Shown piece by piece: positions 12,203 through 24,184 of a DNA stretch of 64,000 nucleotides (the stretch's first letter is position 1; every line of letters begins with the position of its first letter). The notes beneath the pieces were generated by a model that had not been told where the DNA came from, ran no database searches, and worked only from the letters and a program-made list of their open reading frames with translations. Source of the stretch: Stromatinia cepivora (lineage: Eukaryota; Ascomycota; Leotiomycetes; Helotiales; Sclerotiniaceae). Made by a program: the position numbers and the translations under genes. Location: contig RCTD01000027.1 of the NCBI GenBank assembly GCA_014898415.1, positions 248,001-312,000 of the forward strand, read 5' to 3'.

Positions 12203-12784
12203 GCCTAATATTTTTATTACTTTTAATATTCCTATAGAGATTGAAAGAGTAAATAATATAAATATTTTTTATTTATATATTACTGTTTTTCCTGTCTTTT
12301 GATACTACTTTAAACAATTTGAATAAATATTAAACTACTCCCTCTTAAAATTTTAAATCTCAATGAAATTTCGAGATTTTATTAAAGTTTGAAGATTTTG
12401 ATAATAATCTTATAATTTTAAAGATTTAAAAACTTTTAATAGATTTTAAATAATTTGTAAATAAATTTTGAAATAAAATATTAATAATTTTAATGATTTT
12501 AGATGATTTCTATTAGAAAATTAAAAATTTATAATACTTTATCCGTTTGGTTTTCATTATATAAATTTTCAATCAACATGACGATATGATTAGTTAATGC
12601 CCCTGTTTGTGGGGCAAGCACGGTCATTTTTTGGCAATACTTTCCCTATCAACCTCCGTAATATTTCAAAAAATCAACGCCTCCCCGCACAAAAGGCTGA
12701 CAAGCAGCCCCGCCATCAGTAAATAAAAGATAATCACAACTATACACCAAAAATGTTCTGGCTTCGTGAAGTTAAACTCTTCAG
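12203..12784. other. AT-rich edge and promoter region of TTI1
   Basis: AT-rich until about 12590, then composition becomes genic. A short hairpin, TGCCCC / GGGGCA, lies near 12598-12616. No gene is seen. The last 150 bases would hold the TTI1 promoter and leader. Confidence 0.5.
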
Positions 12785-15700
12785 ATGGATTCAAGAGTTC
12801 TTAAGTCGAGAAATGAGATATTTCAGGAGGTAAGAACAGTCACCACCCTTCTCGTCGCAGTATTGACATCGTAGAACAGCTCAAACCATACTGCGTTAGC
12901 CTCAGCCAATTGGCGTTGAAGGACGCTGGTGACAGCAAATCTCTAATACCATCGATGGAAAATCTCCTTGGGGCATTGGAGAAAACATGTGAGAATGAAG
13001 CTTTCGATGAGAAACTGGCAGATTGTACGTTTCCTGGAAGATGTGATCCTGTTGTTTTTTGATATCGACAATGACTGATGATGAGTGTGCTACCAGACGT
13101 CTTCTTTCCATTATCCCAAATCCTGCGTTCAAAACGAAAATATACGGACAAATTGTCGGAGCTCACAGTGAAATGTCTTAGGCTGCTATTGGAGCAGGGA
13201 TGGCGGAACTATATCGCGATAGACCTTGCCAAACAACTTTTGATCCTTTTGACTTTGATGATTGGAGGAGTGCCAGGGCAAGATCCGGTACAAGCCCCAG
13301 AGGAACTTGTTATGGAGGCGCTGGCTGCCGTTGCAGCTTTATTTGCCGACTTGGGGCGTACCCCTGAGGCTTCTATTACAATCACAGATGAAAGTACCAT
13401 GCCGGCAGTTGGACACTGCATTACAACTATACTTGATGCAATCACTGAAGGGCCATCGGCAAAGATACAGATAGAAGGCTTGAATGCTTTGAGAGCTGCA
13501 TGGACCTGTATCAAAGATGTGCAGGCTCATGCCAGTTTCCTCCCAGGAACGGTTTCGGCACTTACGAAATGCCTTATACCTACCACAACATCTCGAAGGT
13601 CACAGAAAACAATTGTAATGGCATTGGAAAGTCTGCAACTAGTTCTAACCACGGTATTGAGCGATGTCAGTACTCGTACTATTAGGGCAAGCAATTATAC
13701 GGAGATGGAAGTAGGAACCGAGAGTCAAAAGAATATGCTCACAAAATCATGGCTCACTGCTACTACTTCTCAGATCAAGCTTTCCCTAGCGAACGTCGTG
13801 AAATTACGCACACACAAGGCTAGCAGTGTCCGTATGTCATTAAATCGATTTTGCATTGTCCTCCTAGATGAATGTCATGATACGTTGGCTGATTCTACTT
13901 CCATTCTTGTGGAAACTTGTTTATCATTACTTAATACAGAAGATACTTCTGACGCCGGCAGAACATCTATTGTGGATATGGCCACCATACATTCAAACAT
14001 TGGGGAGTCAATCAAAAGAACATTTTATCACTGGGTGGACAGCTTACCACGAGTGATGCAAATGAATGATGAGACTGCCAAGGTATCCGCGCTACATCAA
14101 CTTTCCGCATCATATGCATTATTGAGTACATTGAACTTGGGTTCTTCAATGCTTGACGAAGCACTTTCAAAATCGCTACGAGACAGCCTTTCTAGTGTAA
14201 TGAAGACCCCATCACTACCTAGGATGATGCAAGAGGCTTCTTCAGACCCGAATAGTCAGACTCTGATAGCCCTATCAGAAGAAAAGATGCCATTGAGGGA
14301 TTTTGCACCCATACTGATGCCCGAGGAAAGTCAGAAATCTACCAGAACCGCAATGGTAACATTCCTAAGGTCATTGAGTGGATCGCAATCACGAATGGAT
14401 ATGGCCAATGAGATGCTTGAGTATGTTCGGCAAGCATCTGGACCAAGTCTACTGGCTGCTTACTGGATCTCGTTTCAACTGGTACAGTTCGCTGCTTCTA
14501 AGAATGAGGAATTGGATGAATTCTTCGAGTCGACACTTCTCGTTTCTGATGACTATCTAGCCGCGAACCAAGATCTTTATTCCTACTCTCTATCAGTATT
14601 ATCCAACGAAGACAACGATTTGGATTGGCGAGTAAAAGGTGTCGCGCTGGAGGTTGTATCTAATTCGGCTCAGCGCCTCAAAGGGGATTTTCGAGTGGAA
14701 CTCGTGGATGTACTATATCCTGTATCGCAGCTTTTAGGTTCGCCCAACGTTGAATTGAGAGAGCGCGCTACTGTTTGTCTCAATGTGCTCGCAAAGGCTT
14801 GCGGATACCCGAGCACTAGAGAACTTATCGTGGAGAACGTTGATTATATGGTTAACGCAATTTCATTGAGGCTGAATACATTTGACATATCACCCCAAGC
14901 CCCACAGGTGCTAATAATGATGATTCGACTGACGGGGCCGTCCTTACTTCTGTATCTTGATGATGTGGTATCTTCCATATTTGCCGCTTTAGACAATTTC
15001 CATGGCTACCAGCGATTGGTTGAAGGTCTATTTGCTGTACTGGGAGAGATTGTAGAGACTGGCGCACGATCCCGCCAATTGCAACTAGCTGATGTACCAC
15101 GCGTTGGTGCCACGAAAGCTAGGTCTCCGGCCGTCACACTTGATAGTATTGTTCAGGCAATCGAAAAGCAGCAGCAAAGATTCAAAGCCGAAGAAAATAT
15201 CGAACATGATGATTTCCCACGGGAGCCATGGAAAAGCGCTCCTGCACTATTGGACGAGACCGGTGAGAGTGTCAAAGACAACGAGAATGAAAATAACGAC
15301 GAAGCAACAGAGATACAAAAGGTACCGGTAACAAAAACTTACTCCATGGTTCAGAGCATTATTCGACTCTGCCAACATTACCTTACAAATCCATCACCAA
15401 CATTACGTACACGATTACTCGGTCTAATTAGCACATCCTCCGCTGCTCTACAAAGCGACGAGGAAAGTTTTCTACCACTTGTCAACGATATATGGCCTGT
15501 AGTTATAGATCGACTCTATGATAAGGAATCACATGTTGCCATCGCAGCTGCAGACTCTATTGCCACCATCTGCAGATGTGCTGGCAGTTTTCTTACCACG
15601 AGACTCGCTGTGCAATGGCCTCGTCTAATGAGCTTGGCCAGGCAGACCAAGGCTAATATGCTGGCGGAGAAGTCTGGATCCGGTAGTCGTGGGATATACT

Positions 15701-15966
15701 CTCATGCTGCGCAGACGTGGGAGAGTATGGTGAAGCTCTTGATGGCCACAGTGGAATGCACGGGTGTAAATGATGAAGCATTCGATGATGTTCTGGATCT
15801 TCTGGCAAGTATCATATCGGAAAGAAGGGATGTTCGCGAGGCATTATCAGCCGTGAATGCCGATGCTGTTTGGTTGGTATTGCAAGCTGGTGTGTGTCGT
15901 GAAATGAAAACACCTTCACTTGACGGCTACCAATTCCAGTCCCCTGGTCCTTTCATAGTAGTTTAA
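12785..15966 (+). CDS. TTI1: TELO2-interacting protein 1 (TTI1), HEAT-repeat scaffold
   Basis: TTI1 joins TEL2 and TTI2 in the TTT complex, which with Hsp90 matures PIKK kinases (ATM, ATR, mTOR families). Exons are 12785-12829, 12880-13024 and 13097-15966, encoding 1019 aa, usual for the family. Splicing restores IFQELKPYCVSLSQLAL at the first junction and KLADYVFFPLSQIL at the second, both typical of the TTI1 N-terminus; the large exon alone would lack them. The protein is helical HEAT-like throughout, with an acidic, low-complexity loop around residues 720-760. It is convergent with eIF5 downstream. The name rests on N-terminal motifs and overall architecture. Confidence 0.85.
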
Positions 15967-16285
15967 TGTAATGAATCATCTCACATTGTTTACAGCTACA
16001 ATCCCTCACAATTCTCAAATATGGATTCCATGTAAAACTAGTGAAGTGAAAGAGTGGAATTTATTTTTTATTAACACAAGTGAGACTTTTGTGTGATACT
16101 TAGAAGCAAATCCGAAAAGGACAGTAGCAGCCTGCCAAAAGAGATCTATGAGGTGTTTTCGTGCCTGAACATGAGCCCATAATAACTAGTTGGCGTGAGG
16201 GCCTAACAGTGGTACTATTTAAGACAAAAACTTAGAAGTGAAATGGAACACTCTGTGCGAGCTAGATGAAGGTCCTTGTTGTCTC
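15967..16285. other. Convergent 3' intergenic region
   Basis: About 320 bp between the stop codons of TTI1 (+) and the eIF5 gene (-). It should hold both 3' UTRs. Nothing else is recognised. Confidence 0.6.
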
Positions 16286-17624
16286 TCATTCAGAGTCCTC
16301 ATCATCGCTCTCGGCCTCGGCTAACCATTTCAAGAACTCCTCTGCTGACTTGCGGACTTTCTTGCTTACGGCAAGGTCATTGGTGTATTTCTTGCTGGCT
16401 TTGGTACCCCACTTGGTAAGAACTTCTTCGGTGAGTAGTTCCTGATCATAGAGGACCATGAGCACCTTTGATGTTTTCTCGTAGAATTCAGGGCTCTTCT
16501 GGCCGCGCAGACCGATGAACCTTTCAATCCCACCGAGAAGAGACTTTTCATGTTTCTCAGAAGTGATCATCTGCAATATGTTAGTCTTCATATACGTTAG
16601 TCAGGTTTAATGCATGTGGGCTTACATTTTTAAGCATGCCTGCTCGCTTTGGGATTTGCTTCACGATGTTGTCGTCGAAGAGCGTGAGAGCGAGGATGAC
16701 GAGAGTGCGGTGCTTCGCCTCAATCCCCAAGTCCTTCGCCTTGAGATAGATTTCAAGATCGTCTACCTTACTGACGTCACCCTTCTCCGCCGCCTGTTCT
16801 TCGATCCAGTTTGCGAGTTGGTCGTAGGTAGAATTTCCACCAGCCTCTTCGTCATCGTCCTCGTCTCCACCACCGCCACCGAGGACGAGTTTTTGCTTGA
16901 GATCATCAGGAAGTTGTTGTTGACGGGCCTTGATAGCCTCTGGGGACATATCGACAGCCCAGTCGTCATCTTTGACTTCGGTCGACTGTTGGAGCTCTTC
17001 TGCCTGACGGACAAGCTCATCGTCACTTGGAGCATCGAGTGTCACTTCGCCATTGCCATTGTTATCGTTGGATCCATTTTCAGATGCATTCTCGCTTCCA
17101 CTAGCATTTCCATTCTCTTTGGCCTCGCCCTTGTCTGCTTTGGCCTTACGAGCCGCCTTCTTTTCTGCTTTGTCTTTCTTGCCTTTCTTCGGCTGAGTCT
17201 TCAATATGAAGCCGCTCAACTTAAGTCTTGGGTCAACCATCGAGCGCTTTCCGCATGCCTTACAATCCAAGACGATATTTCCATCTTTGAAGATAACTTC
17301 GGTTTCAGGGTTCTTGCACTCTTTGCAGAGCACAAACTTGTTGATGAAACCATCTAGATAATCCTGCAATTTGCTTGCTTCATGGGCACCGTTAATGATC
17401 CAACGATCATCGGCCGGGTTGGTGTTGGTCTGAGCTCCGAGTTCGAAGCCGAAGTACTTGATGACATATGCTCCTGGGCGGGCCAAGGAATTGGCGATGC
17501 TGGTGAGATTGACGATGACGGTCTTGATTCCGTTACCTTTTCCCTCGATCTTGGACTGGATCTTCTCCATCTTGTATCTGTAAAAGTTGTCCTTGACATC
17601 GCGACGGATGTTGACGGTAGCCAT
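16286..17624 (-). CDS. TIF5: Translation initiation factor eIF5
   Basis: GTPase-activating protein for eIF2 in the 43S/48S complex; it also helps select the start codon. Exons are 17624-16626 and 16570-16286 (GTAAGC donor, TTGCAG acceptor), 427 aa. The N-terminal domain has NIRRDVKDNFYRYKM, with Arg16 at the position of the catalytic Arg15 of yeast eIF5. The zinc ribbon has Cys100, Cys103, Cys121 and Cys124. A charged Lys/Ala/Asn-rich linker follows (about 150-230), then the C-terminal W2 HEAT domain with its acidic tail (SDDEDSE), which contacts eIF2-beta and eIF1/eIF3. Splicing after MLKN and before MITSEKHEK keeps the frame. Confidence 0.96.
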
Positions 17625-18954
17625 GATTACTAATTGGTAGCTTGAGTGGAAGAATGGATTTTCGTGAAAATTAAGGCGTGCAGGTATTTGTTAGATAATC
17701 TGATAATCTGAGATATAACATGCAGAAAAGTTTGACTTTCTGAAGGGGCAAAGGCGGTCGAGGTTGTTGAAATTTGCTTGGTGGTTACGGGAACATTCGA
17801 ATCGTAGAGGATGATACTTAGCCGTTGCTACTGAAGTAAGAACTACAAGGTTTCCGCGGTATGCGAAATGGTTGCAGCTCGAGAGGCGGCTGATGTCTGA
17901 GGTCGTTGGCGTTGGGTGTGAGATACATATAACGCAAATGTATCACTGTACGTGCTGATAGCTTTGGTTGAAAATTTCAAGGGAAAAATGTCCTTGTTTG
18001 CAAAAACCGAGATCCTGCCTGATATTAAAATATGCAGGTAGTAAAGATTCGAGTCTGAAGGCTTGGATATCCGATAAATAAAAAAGCGAAAAGCAAAAGT
18101 ACAGCTTGATGTGTTCTTGAACAAATTCAATTTGTGTGAGGGAGGCGTACGCTCTATTTTGTTTGATTCTGATGATTTCGGAGAGATGGGACCGTAGAAG
18201 AGTTGGCTTTTTTTTTTAAAGTATTTGTTGAGTTTGAAAGAAACTCCAATACAAGTATTATTGTCTTGTTGATGAAGTAATTGTTTGTTTGTTTGTTTGT
18301 TGTTGTTGTTTTTGTTTGATGGGCAGGCAAAGAAAGAGGAAGAAGATGTTTGTGGAGGGGAGAAGAAGAAGAAGGTTTGAAAGAATTTGTGAATAAAAGG
18401 TTTCGGATATTGGTTGTGAAAAATAAGCCCTGTCAACCAGAAAAAAAAAATGGAGCCAAAGAGGAATAGATCTAATCAAAATGTAGAACTTAACCTACCG
18501 ACAAAACGACCACAGCGCAGCAAACTTTTTCTAAGAGTCTTACCTACCTAGAAACCTACGCTAATGGATCAAGATAAGTTTGTATGTAATTATTAACTTA
18601 GTTTAGGATTTTAAATATCAAATCAAATTATAAATAAAAATTTATAAATCATATTATTCGTTTTAGATGAGATGAAATAGGTATTTGAGTACAATGTACA
18701 TACAGTACAGTATATATAGTATCTACTAGGTAGTTCTGGTATTCTTTATTATCTGATATACCTGGTTATTGATATGAACAAGAAATTAGAAATTATAGAA
18801 TTACACGTGCTACTTGCCTTCTAAGCATATATGATTCATTCATAATCCTTCATATTCATCTCCATTTTTAGCCATCCTAATTATCCCTACACATTCATAC
18901 CCAGAAATTCATATTCACAACTTTACATCTTATCCCTCTCTTCTTTATATCAAC
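17625..18954. other. Divergent region between eIF5 and THI6
   Basis: About 1.3 kb between divergently transcribed genes. It includes a TTTG/TTG microsatellite (about 18281-18320) and TACCTACCTAG at 18541-18551. A 197-codon minus-strand frame (17843-18436) is low-complexity and unlikely to be coding. The part next to 17624 is probably the eIF5 leader. Confidence 0.5.
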
Positions 18955-20779
18955 ATGGGTTTCAAGAATGTCGACTACTCTCTTTATCTCGTGACAGACT
19001 CTACACCTGCTATTCTTGGTAATAGAGATCTTGTTGATGTAGTAGAGGCCGCTATCCGTGGGGGTGTTGCTATTGTGCAATATCGAGACAAATCCAGCGA
19101 CACAGCTGCTCTCATTGCTACTGCAAGGAAATTACATACCGTCACACAAAAATACAAAGTTCCACTTCTAATCAATGATCGAATCGATGTTGCTCTGGCC
19201 ATTGGATGTGAAGGTGCACACATTGGTCAGGATGATATGGGTAGGTCATTTGCCATGAATAACGTGACAAATGTTCTTTTCTTCTTATGTCTCTAACTTT
19301 GGTTTAGATCTGAAGACGGCGAGGATACTTTTGGGTGAGGATGCAATTATTGGAGTAACAGTATCCAATATTGAGGAGGCTTTGACGGCATCTGAACATG
19401 GCGCAGATTATTTGGGAATTGGCACCATGTTCGCCACACCAACGTAAGCATGCCGTGGTGATTCAATAACCGGTTTCAGCATTGAAAAGCTATGAAGAAA
19501 TTAAGTGATGCTCCTTTTACAGTACAAATCACAATACACAACCTTCTTTTTAGCATGAACAAAGTCTCTATCCGATCTTAGTCTTACGCCATTTGCTCAA
19601 GATGATGGGATAGATTCTGATGACAGTTAAAATAGGAAAACCAACACCAAAGATATCATTGGAACTGCTGGCACAAAGGAGATTCTACATTCTTTGCACC
19701 AGTCAGGAAGTCAAGTGCGAACTGTAGCTATAGGTGGCATCAATTCATTGAATCTGCAGCGTGTTTTGTATCAGTCAGCAGCACAAGGAAAGCAACTTGA
19801 CGGTGTGGCTATCGTCAGTGCTATAATAGCAGCACAAGATGTTGAAAAGGCTGCCGGCGAGCTTGCCGAGCTTATTCGAACTCCGGCCTCATTTGCTTCA
19901 GCACATATCCCGAATGATCAGACGAAGAAAGATCCTCGTGATCTCTTATTACAGGTTCCAGGTGTCATAGGAGAAGTTGCTAAGAGAACACCTTTATCTC
20001 ACAACATGACGAATCTTGTGGTACAGAACTTCGCGGCGAATGTGGCCCTGGCAATAGGTGCATCACCTATTATGGCAAATTATGGAGAAGAGGCTTCAGA
20101 CCTTGCAAGGCTGGGAGGTGGCTTGGTCATTAACATGGGAACGGTTACCCCCGAAGGTATACAGAACTACTCAAAGGCTCTAAAGGCATACAACAAGGAG
20201 GGAGGACCAATTGTACTCGATCCAGTCGGTTGTGGGGCCACTGCTGTAAGGCGCTCAGCAGTCAAAACACTTCTAGGTGCTGGTTACTTCGATGTCATCA
20301 AAGGAAATGAGGGAGAAATCAAGACCGTGTCTGGATCACTTATTCAGCAACGAGGCGTGGATAATGGCGCGAGTACGTCGAGTCTCACGGAGAAAGCAGC
20401 AATCGTGCGTGATTTAGCATTGAGGGAGCGAAATGTGGTACTGATGACTGGAGCGGTTGATATTTTGAGTGATGGATTACGTACTTTCGCAATATCAAAT
20501 GGCCATGAAATCCTAGGTAGGATTACGGGAAGTGGCTGTGTTTTAGGTACCATCATCTCAGCAATGTTGGCTGTCAATCGTGGAGATAAGCTTCTTGCTG
20601 TATTATCCGCATTGCTTCACTATGAGATTGCAGCTGAGGTAGCAGCTGTACGTGATGACGTGAGAGGTCCGGGTACATTTGTTCCGGCGCTGATTGATGA
20701 ATTATACATCATACAGAAGGCAAATTCTGGGTGTGATTTGCGATGGCTTGAAAAGGCCAGAGTTGAAGCCATAGTATAG
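18955..20779 (+). CDS. THI6: Bifunctional thiamine-phosphate synthase / hydroxyethylthiazole kinase
   Basis: This thiamine biosynthesis enzyme phosphorylates hydroxyethylthiazole, then joins it to hydroxymethylpyrimidine diphosphate to make thiamine phosphate. Exons are 18955-19240, 19308-19443 and 19636-20779, 521 aa, close to yeast Thi6. The N-terminal TIM-barrel synthase has YSLYLVTDSTP, VQYRDK, LLINDRIDVA, GAHIGQDDM and, after splicing, ADYLGIGTMFATPTKTNTK. The C-terminal ThiM-type kinase (from about residue 245) has SHNMTNLVVQNFAAN, ANYGEEA, DPVGCGAT, KGNEGEI and GRITGSGCVLG. Intron 2 is long (192 bp). I looked for TPP-riboswitch elements such as CTGAGA in the introns and upstream DNA and did not see them. 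Confidence 0.95.
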
Positions 20780-21023
20780 AGATATCCTACAATAGACCAC
20801 GATGCTGGAATGTGTACCTGAGTAAATTTCCGATGCTTATGCAATTTGACAATTTTAAGCATACCACAAACCCCTTGATCCAGAAAGAGACGCTGTTCGG
20901 TACGCGAAGCACCCTGGTGCCTTAGCTCCACATCCTCGGCTTACATACTCCACTACCCCAGGAAATGCAATACTTACTGCCAACAAGTAAACATAATCAA
21001 GTATCATTCTATATCGCGGAAAA

Positions 21024-22080
21024 ATGACAGAACATGTAGGAAAACGGCTACGTAAGTTTCCCCAATGATCTGCAACTCCCACATACTTACTCAACCCAGA
21101 TAGGCCCGTCCTCTTGTTCGTGCCCCGTCTACTCCACGCTGCGTTTCACCCCTCCGCTAACCCGCCTTCTCAAAAGTATCTGCGACATCCAAGAGAAGTT
21201 TCGCAAGGCAATCTGGGAATATGAGAAAGTGTGCGTTTGGATCACTTTCCCAAACTATAAACTCCATCATTAACCTTCATCCCAACCCCAGCATCGCTAC
21301 AACTCAGAAGATGATAAAAGCAAGCGACATCCTTCACATTCCCATCTATGCCACAACGCAAAACCGCGGGCGACTAGGCGAGACGTGTGCTGAGCTTAGT
21401 ATTCCCAATGCTGTTGAGCACGCGGACAAGACGGCTTTTAGCATGGTACGTGAACTAAAAGTCATCATACAAGATCATGAAACCAGAGCTTTCGTATCAA
21501 CATTGTTCTTCTATGATGCAGTGGGGTATGTGTATCGGTAATGCTAACTCAATACTAAACCCCAGTGGATCCCCTCTATCTCTCGGCACTTCAACTCTGC
21601 CACCCCAGCTGAAGTAATCATCGTGGGCATCGAATCGCACATCTGCGTTACACAAACGACATTGGATTTGCTGGCCAATGGTCATAAAGTGAGTGTAGTT
21701 AGTATTCAATGCATAAGGCTGCTAACAAATTGCGTAGGTATATGTATTAGCAGATGGAGTAAGTAGCTGCAATCCACAAGAGATACCTATTGCTCTTGAG
21801 CGGTTGAGGGCTGCCGGTGCTATTGTGACAAGTTCGGAATCGATCATGTATGAGATTATGGGTGATGCTAGGTACGTACATTTCTCACTCTACAACACAC
21901 AAGTGAAACTAATTTTTTTTAGTATTCCCGAGTAAGTAATATGGCATAACCATTGTCATATGATGCGATTACTAGATTTATTAACGCTCCTTTCGTAGGT
22001 TCAAAGCGATTGCTACTCTGGTGAAGGAATCTTCTGCGAGTACGAAGGATGTGATGAATACCCTTCTTAGTAAGATGTGA
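21024..22080 (+). CDS. Isochorismatase-fold cysteine hydrolase
   Basis: Isochorismatase-like hydrolase, closest in style to the ISOC1/ISOC2 group; the substrate is unknown. My model has eight exons: 21024-21051, 21100-21115, 21177-21230, 21292-21445, 21566-21688, 21738-21871, 21923-21931 and 21999-22080, 199 aa. Seen motifs are RPVLFICDIQEKF (catalytic Asp), FSMWIPSI, and VGIESHICVTQTTLDL with the nucleophilic Cys; YVLADGVSSCNP follows. Two exons are tiny (16 and 9 nt), supported because together they restore the frame and family motifs. The first exon and start are the weakest part. The 3' end lies about 140 bp from the convergent gene ending at 22224. Confidence 0.8.
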
Positions 22081-22223
22081 AGGAATTTCTAGAGAATGCA
22101 AAATAGATTCCATAGTTTGAAGACATGGTATTTTTTATTTAAGTTATCTGGACACTAAGCAGTCAACTACACGAATATCAATCCACATTATTTGTCCTGA
22201 ATACCTGCTTTTCCAATCACATA

Positions 22224-24184
22224 TCAGGAATCTGTGGTGGTAGCCGAAGCCTTTGGCTTGCTGGGATTCATCCACGCAAAAGCTGAAGCACCGCCTACTG
22301 GATTTGAGGATCTTGGAATGGTTGTAATCACTTTAGCGCTCTTCTGCTCCTCTGAACTTACTCTCTTTGGCTCCCAACGAAGCTGTTGTTTGTCAGTCCC
22401 ATTGGGTTGATCCTTTCGCTTGAGATCGGCCATTGATCGCAAAGGCGCCGGTTCATAAGCTGCACCTGTTTTTGCGCCTGAAAATGATCGACTTGAAGCT
22501 AGGGTTGACGGCGATGAAATGGACTTTGACGGTTTTAGGACTTTCATACTTCGACCTCCACGAACCGCTCTTTGATATCCACTTGTAGAATCGCTATTGT
22601 TGTCAGGATTTAAGGGTGTGCTGCCTTGTCGCCATGAACCCCAAGTACCCACAGGGGTTTCACGTTTGGGAGTACCAATTGCGTTCGTGGACTCGACATT
22701 GTTTGCATCGGCCACGCCTTGATCCGATTTGTGTAGCTTTTCCGAGTCTGAAGTACTGTAGTTGCCCTTGATAGAAATATCAGGTTCTGACACGGGAGCA
22801 TTACTGTGAACAGGCGAGGACGAGATAGTGGCAGAGCTGATTTGAGATTTTGTGACACTTTGAGATTGGGCATCTGAGTTCGCTGGCTTGACACGATCAC
22901 TATGTGACCCTTCAACTACATCACCTGGGCTTGTAGGTTCAATCTTGGATCGGTGTTCACTGGGAGTAAAAGGGAGAGCCGTTGCCTTGAGTTCATTTTT
23001 TTCAGGTGGAATATTGGCGATGCACAAATTCTTGAAAAGAAGTTCATCCTCTGGCCGAACGAATGGTACAGACAGTTTGTTACGATCATCGCCGAAGAGT
23101 GTCATAAGATTCTGCGAGAACAGTATATCTGCGTTGTGTGCACGAAGGGTATCACTACCAAGAAATACGCGTATAGATCTCTTGAGATCAGAAACTGATC
23201 GTTGATTCATTCCGACTACCTCGAAATCAGCTGTGAGAGTAGGCAATTGAGGGCCGGGACTATTCGATCTGGAAGATGATTGTGTTATAATTGCCTCCGG
23301 GAGATATACGGGTAGCCTGATAATGTAGCGTCCCTTTGTAGGATCCTTTTGCATCTGATTTGTTAGGCCAAGCTCTTTCACAAGTGAATATTCAAGAATG
23401 GATTTCTGCGAGCCTGTACAAACATCGGCATAGAGGAGCGCACTGTGAGAGAAATTGACTGTAAGCCAGCATCTGATAATAGAAGGTACTGATCCCAATA
23501 TGAATAGACCTGGGGGAGGGTCCAGTATTTCCAAGGGCGAATCATCGTCTGGGTCGCCAATCATAAAGTTGGTATCCAATCCTAGACTACTTGTGCGTCC
23601 AGAGGGAACAGAGTGGGTCGAGTGTACAGAGTGACCAGCAGAGCTATGTCTCCCATCTGATTTATGTGATGAAGAGCGCTCTGTCATAGGATGACTGCCA
23701 AATCCACTAGTCGGGCGAACGGGACCAAATTCCCCCGATGACCTTGATGCTTGTGTCCAATGTGAGCCCTGTAGAGCGCTCACATCGAAACGTACACTGT
23801 TTGCTCTCGAAGCACCTCTACGCACTGGTTCTTCATCATTGTCTAGATGAAGACTCCCAAGCAGATTTTGCTCTTCTTCATCGTCGAAATCATCAAAAAC
23901 ATCCGTAGGAGAGTTGTGTACGGGACCTATAATTTAACGCGTTAGTAGTCTAACTAGCGCTGTGAGGGTTGTACCTGTCACAAACCATGTTGAGGAGTAC
24001 CGCTCAAAATACCAGGAAACGGTGAGTTTGTACCCCAGACAGATTTGAGGGCGGCATCGTCCGCTTGCCGTTTCTCTAGTCTCATGAGACGGTCGGAATG
24101 GTTGATTTGTACGGCCTGTACATGCCTCACATCCATCTGAACATGATATAGTTCTTCTCGAGAAGCCAGAAACTGTGAATCCAT
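22224..24184 (-). CDS. Conserved fungal protein with a retropepsin-like domain
   Basis: I do not recognise a named gene. Exons are 24184-23986 and 23926-22224, 633 aa from this ATG. The start is provisional: the frame stays open and coding-like upstream to about 24390, so 5' exons are probably missing. The N-terminus is charged and coiled-coil-like, followed by an acidic DDFDDEEEQ patch and a Ser/His-rich linker. Residues about 200-360 resemble a retropepsin fold: VNFSHSALLYADVCTGSQ, then VKELGL, then FLGSDTLRAHNADI, in the order of the D-T-G loop and the second psi-loop/helix. The catalytic Asp position is Cys236 (CTGS), so it may not be a protease. The C-terminal 250 residues are disordered. 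Confidence 0.7.

Noticed and set aside
16614..17357. 247-codon plus-strand open frame over the eIF5 gene
   Set aside because: It is antisense to the conserved eIF5 exon; its hydrophobic translation is the usual mirror of a charged Lys/Glu-rich coding strand.
17843..18436. 197-codon minus-strand frame upstream of eIF5
   Set aside because: Low-complexity (Asn/Lys/Gln and Ser/Phe runs from TTTG/TTG repeats), no domain; probably leader or promoter DNA.
18500..19640. Possible TPP riboswitch in THI6
   Set aside because: No CTGAGA or other conserved thi-box core was seen upstream or in either intron; fungal TPP riboswitches are mainly known from THI4 and NMT1 genes.
22888..23205. 105-codon plus-strand frame inside the retropepsin-like gene
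   Set aside because: Antisense shadow of a long conserved exon.
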